Of a DNA stretch of 64,000 nt, positions 9,384 to 17,346 are shown in pieces (the first letter of the stretch is position 1; every line of letters begins with the position of its first letter). Both the position numbers and the translations under genes were made by a program. The stretch is from NCBI GenBank assembly GCA_016713325.1, contig JADJPJ010000087.1:310001-374000 (forward strand). Direction: 5' to 3'. The notes under the pieces were generated by a model, which made no database searches, was not told where the DNA came from, and was given only the letters and a program-made list of their open reading frames with translations. Source of the DNA: Candidatus Flexifilum affinis (GTDB taxonomy: Bacteria; Chloroflexota; Anaerolineae; Aggregatilineales; Phototrophicaceae).

Positions 9384-10369
9384 ACCGGCTGTCAAAACGC
9401 ACCAAACGCATCCTTGGCATTCTCCTCGTGTTGGTCTTCCTGTTGTTCGTACTTCCGCTGCTGATTCCGCTGCCGCCGGTAGGTGTCGAGGCAGAGTCCC
9501 TCGCCGACCCGGATGGCCGCTTCATCGAGGTGGACGGCATGAGCACCTACCTGCAAGAACAGGGTGACGAGTCCGCGCCGGTTGTCCTGCTGCTCCACGG
9601 CTGGGCGGCGTCGACCGTCTCATGGCGCGAGACCATCGCGCCGGTTGCCGAGGCCGGATATCGCGTCATCGCCTTCGATCGTCCGCCCTACGGACTGTCG
9701 CAGAAGACCGGCGAGAATTTGCCGCTCGCGCCTTCTGAACAGGCGGATTTCACGGCGGCGCTGATGAATGAACTGGGAATCGAACAGGCCACTCTGGTCG
9801 GGCACAGCATGGGCGGCAGCGTCATCGCCTATTTCGCCGTGCGCTACCCGGAACGCGTCGAAAAGCTGGTATTCGTCGATGGGGCGGTGGGGCTCAACGC
9901 CGACGAGAGTGGGCCTGGTTCGCCGCTGCTGACCAGCCTGGTCCATTTTGCGCCGGTCAACCGCTGGGCGCGCATTGGCATGCGCCTCTTCCTGCGCCCG
10001 GAACTGTTCACCGACCTGCAAAAATCCGCCTACTACGATCCGAACGTGGTGACGCCGGAGGTCGCGGCCGGATACCAGCGCAGCTTGAAAGTCGTCGGCT
10101 GGGACGAGGCGCTGCTCGACATCTTCTTCGGTCGCCCGACGGCCGACGCGCCGCTCACACGCGAGCAGCTTGAGGGAGTCACGGCGCCGAGCCTCCTGGT
10201 CTGGGGTGAAAATGATACCTGGGTGCCCATCGCCGTTGGTGAGCGGCTTCGCGACGAACTGCCCAACGCTCGGTGGCTGACGTATCCTGAAGTGGGGCAC
10301 CTGCCCATGGAAGAGAAACCGGACGAGTTCAATACGGATCTGATCGCTTTCCTTTCCGCCGAATTGTAA
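9380..10369 (+). CDS. Membrane-anchored alpha/beta hydrolase
   Basis: The 329-residue protein starts with a basic N terminus and one membrane segment (ILGILLVLVFLLFVLPLLIP, residues about 11-30), so the catalytic domain is probably outside. The fold is clear: oxyanion loop LLLHGWAAST, nucleophile elbow GHSMGGS, acid WGENDTWVP and catalytic His in YPEVGHLPMEE. The substrate is unknown. ATG 9380 overlaps the photolyase stop by four bases, so it is the last gene of the four-gene operon. The open frame extends upstream to 9281, but that part only shadows phr. No terminator is visible just after it. Confidence 0.82.
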   Translation: MNRLSKRTKRILGILLVLVFLLFVLPLLIPLPPVGVEAESLADPDGRFIEVDGMSTYLQEQGDESAPVVLLLHGWAASTVSWRETIAPVAEAGYRVIAFDRPPYGLSQKTGENLPLAPSEQADFTAALMNELGIEQATLVGHSMGGSVIAYFAVRYPERVEKLVFVDGAVGLNADESGPGSPLLTSLVHFAPVNRWARIGMRLFLRPELFTDLQKSAYYDPNVVTPEVAAGYQRSLKVVGWDEALLDIFFGRPTADAPLTREQLEGVTAPSLLVWGENDTWVPIAVGERLRDELPNARWLTYPEVGHLPMEEKPDEFNTDLIAFLSAEL

Positions 10370-10478
10370 TGTCCGCCAAGATGTAGTGGCGCATCGCGAT
10401 GCGCCGCTTTGTCCCGCTCATGATCTGTGAGTCGATGTTCGAGGGGACTGCCCTGAATTGATGCGGCGTGAACCTTTC

Positions 10479-10506
10479 TTGACAAAGCGTTTTTGCACGC
10501 TATCCT
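10479..10506 (+). promoter_or_regulatory. Promoter of the argG leader
   Basis: A consensus TTGACA (10479-10484), a 16-base spacer and TATCCT (10501-10506). Transcription would start at about 10513, only one or two bases before the leader-peptide ATG at 10515, so the leader transcript is probably leaderless. Confidence 0.7.
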
Positions 10507-10514
10507 TATACGCC

Positions 10515-10598
10515 ATGTTCAAGAAGTCGATTTTCCGCCGTATCCGTCGTCGCCGTACTCATGTGGAGTTCGGGGAGTTTGGCGTTCACAGCGGCTAG
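10515..10598 (+). CDS. Arginine-rich leader peptide of argGH
   Basis: A 27-codon frame (ATG 10515, TAG 10596-10598) with the core RRIRRRR at residues 8-14, coded CGC CGT ATC CGT CGT CGC CGT. Six of seven consecutive codons are Arg. It sits between a strong promoter and an intrinsic terminator directly upstream of argG. This is the arrangement of ribosome-mediated transcription attenuators: slow translation through Arg codons would signal scarcity of charged tRNA-Arg. The tail EFGEFGVHSG is encoded by the RNA arm that can pair with the terminator. No function is expected for the peptide itself. Confidence 0.75.
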   Translation: MFKKSIFRRIRRRRTHVEFGEFGVHSG

Positions 10599-10653
10599 CA
10601 GTCGATTTTGCGGTGGATGCAAGGACCCCGAACCTTCGGGGTCTTTTTGTTTT
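10568..10653 (+). terminator. Attenuator: antiterminator arm and intrinsic terminator before argG
   Basis: The terminator stem is GACCCCGAA (10624-10632) with TTCGGGGTC (10635-10643), followed by TTTTTGTTTT. An upstream GTTCGGGG (10568-10575), inside the leader coding sequence, is the exact complement of CCCCGAAC (10626-10633), the terminator's 5' arm. Pairing of the two would prevent the terminator. A ribosome stalled on the Arg codons (10536-10556) would leave the upstream arm free; a ribosome moving on would cover it. The arm lies about 20 bases before the stop codon, further upstream than in classical attenuators. Confidence 0.7.
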
Positions 10654-10697
10654 CTCACTCAATACATGAGTTCGGACATCTCTTTGAGGAGCGCAAC

Positions 10698-11961
10698 ATG
10701 GGGACCAAAGAAGTCAAGAAGGTGGTTCTCGCCTACAGTGGCGGGCTCGACACCTCCGTCATCGTCACCTGGCTGAAAAACACGTACGGCTGCGAAGTCA
10801 TCTGTTTCACGGCCGACCTGGGCCAGGAAGAGGAACTGGACGGACTGGAAGAGAAGGCCATCAAGACAGGTGCCAGCAAACTCTACATCCGGGACCTGCG
10901 CGAGGAATTCCTGACCGATTTCGTCTTCCCGACGATGCGCGCGGGGGCGATTTACGAACGTGAGTACCTGCTTGGTACGTCCTTCGCCCGTCCCCTGATC
11001 ACCAAGCATCTGGTCGAAATTGCCGAATTGGAAGGCGCGGACGCCATTGCCCACGGCTGCACCGGCAAGGGCAACGATCAGGTTCGTTTCGAGGTCACTG
11101 TCATGGCCCTCAACCCGAAGCTCAAGGTGATCGCGCCCTGGCGTGAATGGGACATCCGCAGCCGCGAAGACGCGATCGCCTATGCGCAGGAATTCCAGAT
11201 TCCGATCACCGCGTCGCTGAAGTCGATCTACAGCCGCGATCGCAACTTGTTCCACCTCAGCCATGAGGGCGGGCTGCTTGAGAATCCCTGGTTGGAGCCG
11301 GAAGAGGCGATGTTCCAGCTCACCAGTAGCCCGGAAGACGCGCCGGACGAACCGGAGTACGTGGAGATTGAGTTCGCGCAGGGCACGCCAGTCGGCTTGA
11401 ACGGCGAAAAACTTCCACCCGTTGAGTTGTTCATTCGCCTGAATCAGATCGGCGCAAAGCATGGTGTCGGCCGCATCGATCTGGTCGAGAATCGTCTGGT
11501 CGGCATGAAGAGCCACGGCGTCTACGAGACCCCCGGCGGCACCATCCTGCATCGTGCCCACCAGGCGATGGAAAGCATCTGCCTGGACAAGCACTCGATG
11601 CACTACAAGGACATTCTGGCCGTCAAGTATGCCGAACTGGTCTACAACGGCCTATGGTATACCCGGCTGCGCGAAGCGCTCGACGCCTTTGTCGCGGTCA
11701 CGCAGGAAAGCGTGAGTGGCACGGTCCGCATCAAGCTGTACAAGGGCAACATCATTATCGCCGGGCGCAAGAGCGATCTCAGCCTGTATCGCGAAGACTA
11801 TGCGTCGTTCGGCGAAGAGGATGTTTACAACCAGCGCGATGCCGAGGGCTTCATTCAGCTCTTTGGCCTGCCCATGAAGGTCGAGGCGCTGCTGTCGCTC
11901 GACGGTGGCGGCAAGAGCCGGTATCGCCAGCCCGGATTACAGCAAGTTCAAGCGGGATTAG
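10698..11961 (+). CDS. argG: Argininosuccinate synthase, frameshifted near its end
   Basis: It joins citrulline and aspartate with ATP, the penultimate step of arginine synthesis. The ATP-pyrophosphatase loop [15 protein letters not shown] is at the N terminus, and the substrate segments [14 protein letters not shown] and [17 protein letters not shown] are conserved. GAGGAG (10686-10691) lies six bases before ATG 10698, which decides the start; the open frame reaches back to 10608 across the terminator and is spurious there. The uncorrected frame runs to 11990 and overlaps argH. Removing one C from CCC at 11931-11933 restores the usual tail PDYSKFKRD with a stop at 11959-11961, six bases before argH. 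The corrected protein has about 420 residues. Expression is probably controlled by the arginine leader. Confidence 0.93.
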
Positions 11962-11967
11962 GCCGCG

Positions 11968-13344
11968 ATGCTGTGGGGGGGCGCTTTTGACGCGCCGACC
12001 GACGATCAGGTGCGGCGGCTGAATGACAGCATCGGCTTTGACAGGCGGATGTATGCCGAAGACATCGCCGGAAGCATCGCCTATGCCCGTGCCATTGCTC
12101 AGGCCGGGGTGATCACTCCGGCTGAGGCGGATCAGATTGTCGCCGGCCTGGAAGCGGTGCGGACCGAGTTCGAAGGCGGCGCCTTCGAACTTCACCCGGC
12201 CGACGAGGACATTCACACCGCTGTCGAGCGCCGGCTGACGGAGATCGTCGGCCCGGTCGGCGGCAAACTGCACACCGGCCGGAGCCGCAACGATCAGGTG
12301 GCGACCGACTGGCGGCTGTGGACGATGAAGGCCATCGATCGGGTCAAGGACCTTGCGCTGGCGCTCCAGCGATCTCTGGTCGCTCAGGCGGAAGGGCACT
12401 TCGACACGTTGATGCCCGGCTATACGCACTTGCAGCCCGCCCAGCCGATCACCGCAGGCCACTGGCTGCTGAGCTACTTCTGGATGCTGGCGCGCGACGT
12501 CGAACGGCTGGAGGACGCCCGCAAACGCGCGGCATATAGCCCGCTCGGCTCCGGCGCGCTGGCGGGCACGCCATTTCCGGTCGACCGTCAGGCGCTGGCG
12601 CAGGCACTCGGCTTCACCGCGCCCACTCAAAACAGCCTGGATGGCGTCAGCGACCGCGATTTCGTGGCCGAGACGCTGTTCGCGTTCGCGCTGCTGGGTG
12701 TGCATCTCAGCCGGTTGGCCGAGGACATCATCATCTTCAGCAACCCGTCCTTCGGCTTCATCCGCCTGGACGATCGCTACAGCACCGGGTCCAGCCTGAT
12801 GCCGCAGAAGCGCAATGCCGACCCGATGGAACTGGCGCGGGGCAAGGCCGGCCGACTGATCGGCAACCTGGCCGGTCTGATGGCGTCGCTCAAGGGCCTG
12901 CCGACGAGCTATAACAAGGACTTGCAGGAAGACAAGGAGTCTTTGCTGGACTCGTTCGATACCCTGGCGATGCTTCTGCCGGTGGTGACGGCGGTTATTC
13001 ACACGCTGGCGCTGCGGCCCGAACGTCTGCGGGCGGCCCTGGACGAATCGATGCTCGCCACTGATCTCGCCGATTATCTGGTCAAGCGCGGCATGCCATT
13101 CCGCGAAGCGCATGGCGTCAGCGGACGGCTGGTCCGCAAAGCCGCGGAGCGTGATGTTGTGCTGTCGGCCCTGACTTTGGACGATATGCGGGCCGAGTCG
13201 GCGCTGTTTGAGGCGGATGTCGCATCCGTCTTCGACTTCGCGGCGTCCGTCGCGCGGCGCAGCGCCTTCGGGGGCACAGCGCCAGAGGCCGTGCGTGTCC
13301 AGTGGGAAAATGCGCAGTCATGGCTTGGAGACCGTCGTGCCTGA
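11968..13344 (+). CDS. argH: Argininosuccinate lyase
   Basis: It cleaves argininosuccinate to arginine and fumarate. The 458 residues carry [11 protein letters not shown] at the N terminus, [32 protein letters not shown] and the fumarase/aspartase superfamily signature [19 protein letters not shown] with the mobile catalytic Ser. ATG 11968 lies six bases after the corrected argG stop, so the pair is co-transcribed under the same leader. The C terminus is of ordinary length. No terminator is visible before the ilv promoter that follows. Confidence 0.95.
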   Translation: MLWGGAFDAPTDDQVRRLNDSIGFDRRMYAEDIAGSIAYARAIAQAGVITPAEADQIVAGLEAVRTEFEGGAFELHPADEDIHTAVERRLTEIVGPVGGKLHTGRSRNDQVATDWRLWTMKAIDRVKDLALALQRSLVAQAEGHFDTLMPGYTHLQPAQPITAGHWLLSYFWMLARDVERLEDARKRAAYSPLGSGALAGTPFPVDRQALAQALGFTAPTQNSLDGVSDRDFVAETLFAFALLGVHLSRLAEDIIIFSNPSFGFIRLDDRYSTGSSLMPQKRNADPMELARGKAGRLIGNLAGLMASLKGLPTSYNKDLQEDKESLLDSFDTLAMLLPVVTAVIHTLALRPERLRAALDESMLATDLADYLVKRGMPFREAHGVSGRLVRKAAERDVVLSALTLDDMRAESALFEADVASVFDFAASVARRSAFGGTAPEAVRVQWENAQSWLGDRRA

Positions 13345-13442
13345 AATCTTTCGTCGGACGCATGGCGCGGCGATCCTTGTGCTGAATGTCCAGCGCAAAC
13401 CGGTCACTCTGTACGAACTTAGATTACAGAGTGGGGGAGGGC

Positions 13443-13471
13443 TTGACACAATTGTCAATAGTGGATACGCT
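13443..13471 (+). promoter_or_regulatory. Promoter of the ilv-leu operon with a TTGACA/TGTCAA inverted repeat
   Basis: TTGACA (13443-13448) and TACGCT (13466-13471) are 17 bases apart. The -35 hexamer is the left half of a perfect inverted repeat, TTGACA-CAAT-TGTCAA (13443-13458), which may bind a dimeric regulator. Confidence 0.6.
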
Positions 13472-13506
13472 CAATGACGACGTTTGAGCAAAATGGCACA
13501 AGAGTC

Positions 13507-13587
13507 ATGAAGTCGCGCAAGCAGATCAGCCTCAGCCTTAGCATCATTCTTTGCGTACTCGTCCTCATTATTAGCGGCGGGTTATAG
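13507..13587 (+). CDS. Branched-chain leader peptide of the ilv-leu operon
   Basis: A 26-codon frame (ATG 13507, TAG 13585-13587). Thirteen residues are Ile, Leu or Val, with the run IILCVLVLII at residues 13-22. An in-frame ATG at 13474 would give 37 residues but falls too close to the -10 element. The peptide is followed by an intrinsic terminator and then the branched-chain biosynthetic genes. This matches the ilv/leu leader peptides known from enterobacteria and actinobacteria, where shortage of Leu, Ile or Val stalls the ribosome. The last sense codon is TTA, rare in so GC-rich a genome. Confidence 0.8.
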   Translation: MKSRKQISLSLSIILCVLVLIISGGL

Positions 13588-13660
13588 GGGCTTGTCTGGC
13601 GTAAGACGCTAATTGCAGCAGCGAGATGACAAAGCCCCCTTCAACAGGGGGCTTTTTGTT
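13587..13660 (+). terminator. ilv attenuator: antiterminator arm and intrinsic terminator
   Basis: The terminator stem AAAGCCCCCT (13631-13640) pairs with AGGGGGCTTT (13646-13655) across TCAAC and runs into TTTTTGTT. GGGGCTTGTC (13587-13596), starting at the last base of the leader stop codon, can pair with GACAAAGCCCC (13628-13638) with one bulged A and so break the terminator. A ribosome at the stop codon would cover this arm and allow termination; one stalled earlier would not. This is the classical attenuator geometry. Confidence 0.75.
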
Positions 13661-13679
13661 AGGGGAGCAGGGATAGACC

Positions 13680-13865
13680 ATGTTGGACCAGTGGCGAGAG
13701 CCGCAAATGTCGTTCGCCGATAGTTGTGCGACCAGTCCGTGGACGGAGCCCTATCAGGCGGCCTCCGAAAGCCCGCGTCAGTCGGCGGATGCACAGCGCA
13801 TGTTCGAAGCCGACTGCCAGCGCCCTACCCACGACGCGCTCTCTGAGATATACAACCGGGAATAA
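13680..13865 (+). CDS. Possible small protein between ilv attenuator and ilvE
   Basis: An open frame of 61 codons lies in the otherwise empty 300 bases between the attenuator and ilvE. AGGGGAG lies about 12 bases before the ATG. The protein is polar, Ser/Gln/Asp-rich, with two Cys and no membrane segment or motif that I recognise. It could be a real small protein or an accidental frame; the opposite strand is also open over part of it. The remaining gap to ilvE (13866-13965) shows only the AAGGAG ribosome site. Confidence 0.25.
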   Translation: MLDQWREPQMSFADSCATSPWTEPYQAASESPRQSADAQRMFEADCQRPTHDALSEIYNRE

Positions 13866-13965
13866 TCACCGGAAGTGAATCAGAGTGCGCGTTTTCTTTT
13901 GCGTATCTTGCGGCAAATCGATGCCGAATACCTTACGGTGCAAGGTGATTTGAAGGAGCGAATGG

Positions 13966-14898
13966 ATGCCTGCTGAGTGGATCTGGAAAAACGGAGAGTT
14001 CGTCCACTGGGAAGACGCAACGGTGCACATCAGCACTCATGCGCTCCACTATGGATCGAGTGTATTTGAAGGGGTACGCGCTTACGCCACGCCGCAGGGG
14101 CCGGCGGTTTTCCGCTTGCAACCGCACACCCGCCGCCTGGCCAATTCCTGCAAGATAGCGCGGATCAACATGCCCTTCAGCGAGGATGAAATCAACGCGG
14201 CCATCCTCGAAACCATTCGACGCAACGGACATGAGTCGTGCTACATTCGCCCGCTCGTCTTCCGTGGCGCCGGCCCCCTGGGCGTCGAAGGGCGCAAGAA
14301 CCCCGTCGATGCCATCATCATGACCATGGAGTGGGGGCGCTACCTGGGACCGGAGGCCATCGAGAATGGCGTCGACGTCCAGGTCAGCTCCTGGCGCCGA
14401 ATTGCCCCGGACACCTTCGCCTCAATGGCCAAGATTGGCGGGCAGTACGTCAACAGCCAGTTCATTTCAATGGAAGCGCACGACAACGGTTTCAATGAAG
14501 GTATCGCCCTCGACTATAACGGGACAATCAGCGAAGGCGCCGGGGAGAACATCTTCGTGATCCTCGACGGCGTGGTCTATACCCCCGGCATGGCGTCGTC
14601 CATTCTGATGGGTATTACCCGTGTCAGTGTCCTGGCCCTGCTGTCCGGCCTGGGCTACACCGCGCGCTTTGAAACAATGCCGCGCGACATGCTTTACGTC
14701 GCCGACGAGATTTTCTTCACAGGGACCGCCGCCGAGGTCACCCCTGTACGGTCAGTCGATCGCATCCAGGTGGGTAGTGGTAAAAGGGGACCGATCACGA
14801 AGGCGGTGCAGGAAGCCTTCTTTGCGGTGACGTCTGGCGAAGTTCCGGACCGGCATGGCTGGTTGACCCACGTCCGCCAGACCGCGCCCGGTGACTGA
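13966..14898 (+). CDS. ilvE: Branched-chain amino acid aminotransferase
   Basis: It transfers the amino group between glutamate and the 2-oxo acids of Val, Leu and Ile, using PLP. The 310 residues are a fold-type IV aminotransferase. The N terminus shows HALHYGSSVFEGVRAY, the PLP-Lys region is FASMAKIGGQYVNSQ (about residue 160), and the signature EGAGENIFVILDG and the phosphate-cup loop ILMGITRVSV follow. AAGGAG lies seven bases before ATG 13966. It is the first long gene of the operon downstream of the attenuator. A D-amino-acid or aminodeoxychorismate role is unlikely, given the context. Confidence 0.94.
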   Translation: MPAEWIWKNGEFVHWEDATVHISTHALHYGSSVFEGVRAYATPQGPAVFRLQPHTRRLANSCKIARINMPFSEDEINAAILETIRRNGHESCYIRPLVFRGAGPLGVEGRKNPVDAIIMTMEWGRYLGPEAIENGVDVQVSSWRRIAPDTFASMAKIGGQYVNSQFISMEAHDNGFNEGIALDYNGTISEGAGENIFVILDGVVYTPGMASSILMGITRVSVLALLSGLGYTARFETMPRDMLYVADEIFFTGTAAEVTPVRSVDRIQVGSGKRGPITKAVQEAFFAVTSGEVPDRHGWLTHVRQTAPGD

Positions 14899-14953
14899 TC
14901 AAGCGATTAATCAGCCGACGAGAGCATAGCGAACGCGACAAGGGTAAGACACC

Positions 14954-16657
14954 ATGATACTGAGCGGGGCCGAAATTCTTCTCGAATGTTTGAAACGCGA
15001 AGGCGTTGATGTGATGTTTGGTTATCCGGGCGGCGCGATTTTGCCGACCTACGATGCGATGACCAGATATCCTGAAATCCACCATGTGCTGGTCCGTCAC
15101 GAACAGAGCGCGGCGCACATGGCCGACGGCTATGCGCGCGCCAGCGGCAAGGTCGGCGTTGCGATTGCCACCAGCGGTCCGGGCGCGACCAACCTGGTCA
15201 CCGGCATCGCCACGGCGATGATGGACTCGTCGCCCATCGTCTGCATCACCGGTCAGGTCACGCGCGGTGCCATCGGCTCTGACGCGTTCCAGGAGACCGA
15301 TGTGACCGGCGTGACGCTCCCCGTCACCAAGCACAACTACCTGGTCATGGATATCCATGAACTCCCTTATATTGTCCGGGAAGCCTTCTACATTGCCCGC
15401 ACGGGCCGTCCAGGCCCGGTTCTGATCGATTTCCCGAAGGACGTCCAGATCGAGAAGATCGAGTTTGTCTATCCGGAAGGCCCGATTCGCCTGCCGGGTT
15501 ACCAGCCGCCGCAGCAGGGTTCAGAGGCGGATATCGAGACGGCACTTGAACTCATCCATCAGGCGCAGCGTCCGATCATTCTGGCCGGTCACGGTGTCAT
15601 GCTTTCCGGCGCCGTGCAGCAGCTCCGTGAGCTCTCTGAACGCGCGCAGATCCCTGTGGCCCTGACGTTGCTTGGCAAGGGCGCGATGCCGGAGAATCAC
15701 CCGTTGGTGATCGGCATGATGGGCATGCATGGCGAGGCGGCGTCCAACCTGGCCATTCAGGAGGCCGACCTTCTGATCGCCCTCGGCATGCGCTTTGACG
15801 ATCGCGTCACGGGCAACCTGAAGACGTATGCGCGCAACGCCAAGAAGATCCACGTGGACATCGATCCGTCGGAGATCAACAAGAACGTTCGTGTGGATGT
15901 GGGTATCGTTGGCGATCTCCGCGCCGTGATGGACCAGTTGCTGCCCGGCGTCAAGCGTGTTTCGCACGCCGAATGGCTGAATCAAATTCGGGACTGGCAC
16001 GAAGATGCCGACGAGCGTGACATTATCAACCGCGACACCGGCGACGCGCTATGGGGCGCGCAGGTGATCAACGATCTGTGGAAGTATACGGGCGGCGACG
16101 CGATCACGGTGACCGACGTCGGCCAGCACCAGATGCTGGAAGCGCAGTACTACCCACACCAGCGGCCGGCCACCATGCTGACGAGTGGCGGTCTGGGGAC
16201 CATGGGCTTCGGTTTCCCTGCCGCTATGGGCGCCAAGTTCGCGCTGCCGGACGAAGAGGTCTGGGCGATCGTCGGCGACGGCGGCTTCCAGATGACCCTG
16301 GCCGAACTGGCGACGGCCAAGCAGGAGAACCTCAAGGTGATCATTGCCATCATCAACAACAACTATTTGGGCATGGTGCGGCAGTGGCAGGAATTCTTCT
16401 ACGAGCAGCGCTACCACGCGACCCCAATGTTCAGCCCGGACTTTGTGAAGCTGGCCGATGCCTATGGCATTCCAGCGATGCGTGTGGAACGCCGTGACCA
16501 GATCGAGGAATCTGTGGCATTTGCCCGCAGCGTGGAAGGGCCGGTGCTGATCGAATACGTTGTCGAAGCCGAAGATATCGTCTACCCGATGGTGCCTTCC
16601 GGAGCCGACCTGGACAAGATGATCCGTCGTCCGAAGCCGGGCGAAGAAGCGAAATAA
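14954..16657 (+). CDS. ilvB: Acetolactate synthase, large catalytic subunit
   Basis: It condenses two pyruvates, or pyruvate with 2-oxobutyrate, to acetohydroxy acids using ThDP, FAD and Mg2+. The 567 residues show VMFGYPGGAILPTYD at the N terminus, the catalytic Glu in VRHEQSAAHMADGYAR and SGPGATNLVTGIA. The C-terminal ThDP/Mg site is IVGDGGFQMTLAEL followed by NNNYLGMVRQWQEFFY, the region conserved in true AHAS. It is followed by the regulatory subunit ilvN 12 bases later. Confidence 0.96.
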   Translation: MILSGAEILLECLKREGVDVMFGYPGGAILPTYDAMTRYPEIHHVLVRHEQSAAHMADGYARASGKVGVAIATSGPGATNLVTGIATAMMDSSPIVCITGQVTRGAIGSDAFQETDVTGVTLPVTKHNYLVMDIHELPYIVREAFYIARTGRPGPVLIDFPKDVQIEKIEFVYPEGPIRLPGYQPPQQGSEADIETALELIHQAQRPIILAGHGVMLSGAVQQLRELSERAQIPVALTLLGKGAMPENHPLVIGMMGMHGEAASNLAIQEADLLIALGMRFDDRVTGNLKTYARNAKKIHVDIDPSEINKNVRVDVGIVGDLRAVMDQLLPGVKRVSHAEWLNQIRDWHEDADERDIINRDTGDALWGAQVINDLWKYTGGDAITVTDVGQHQMLEAQYYPHQRPATMLTSGGLGTMGFGFPAAMGAKFALPDEEVWAIVGDGGFQMTLAELATAKQENLKVIIAIINNNYLGMVRQWQEFFYEQRYHATPMFSPDFVKLADAYGIPAMRVERRDQIEESVAFARSVEGPVLIEYVVEAEDIVYPMVPSGADLDKMIRRPKPGEEAK

Positions 16658-16669
16658 GGAGCTGCGAAG

Positions 16670-17248
16670 ATGCCTGACCAGACTCACAATAAACATCTGC
16701 TTGTCGCGCTCGTGGAGAACAAGCCCGGCGTCCTGAACCGTGTGGCGAGCCTGTTCCGCAGACGCAATTTCAACGTTGACAGCCTCACGGTCGGCCGGAC
16801 GCACAAACCGCATCTGTCGCGCATGACTATTGCGGTGGACGCTACCCGTGGCGATGCCTACAAGATTCACATGAATCTGCTCAAGTTGATCAACGTGGTC
16901 GGCGTCGCCAGCGTGTCGACCGAACCCCATGTCAGCCGCGACCTGGCGCTGATCAAGGTGCGCGCCAATGACGCTGAGTCCCGCAATGGGCTGACGCTGA
17001 TCTGCGAGCGCTATCCGGCGCGCATCGTCGACATCGGACCGGAGGTGGCGATCGTCGAAATCACCGCTCAGGAAGATCAGGTGGAAGCCCTGATCCACGA
17101 ACTGAAGCCGATCGGTATTCTCGAACTGGTGCGCACCGGCGTCGTCGCCATGGGTCGCGGCGTCCGCATCCTCGACTCCGATTACGAGCCCGTGACGCCG
17201 GTCACCGCGCAGGGTGGTCAAAAACAATACGAAGTGTACAGCGTCTAG
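16670..17248 (+). CDS. ilvN: Acetolactate synthase, small regulatory subunit
   Basis: It activates IlvB and confers valine feedback. The 192 residues have an N-terminal ACT domain (LLVALVENKPGVLNRVASLF, then RRNFNVDSLTVGRT) and a C-terminal ALS_ss domain from about residue 85 (RDLALIKVRAND ... GILELVRTGVVAMGRG). The length matches the IlvH/IlvN type with the full C-terminal domain. GGAG lies about eight bases before the ATG. Confidence 0.95.
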   Translation: MPDQTHNKHLLVALVENKPGVLNRVASLFRRRNFNVDSLTVGRTHKPHLSRMTIAVDATRGDAYKIHMNLLKLINVVGVASVSTEPHVSRDLALIKVRANDAESRNGLTLICERYPARIVDIGPEVAIVEITAQEDQVEALIHELKPIGILELVRTGVVAMGRGVRILDSDYEPVTPVTAQGGQKQYEVYSV

Positions 17249-17262
17249 GACGCTGCGCGACA

Positions 17263-17296
17263 GGCACGTGGGCGCTGAGATCAGCGCTCACGTGCC
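17263..17296 (+). other. Strong hairpin between ilvN and ilvC
   Basis: GGCACGTGGGCGCTGA (17263-17278) pairs with TCAGCGCTCACGTGCC (17281-17296): 16 bp with a single G-U wobble and a two-base loop. No U-tract follows, so it is better read as an mRNA stability or processing element inside the operon than as a terminator. Confidence 0.5.
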
Positions 17297-17346
17297 ACAA
17301 TTGAGCCAGGAAATCATCAGCCATACGCACCGGGAGAAAACGCCAG

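Noticed and set aside
13320..13477. Short frame after argH as a possible small gene
   Set aside because: It runs through the ilv promoter, has no ribosome site and shows no recognisable sequence.
13345..13965. T-box riboswitch in the ilv leader
   Set aside because: I saw no T-box core sequence and no specifier arrangement. The leader peptide and terminator explain the region better.
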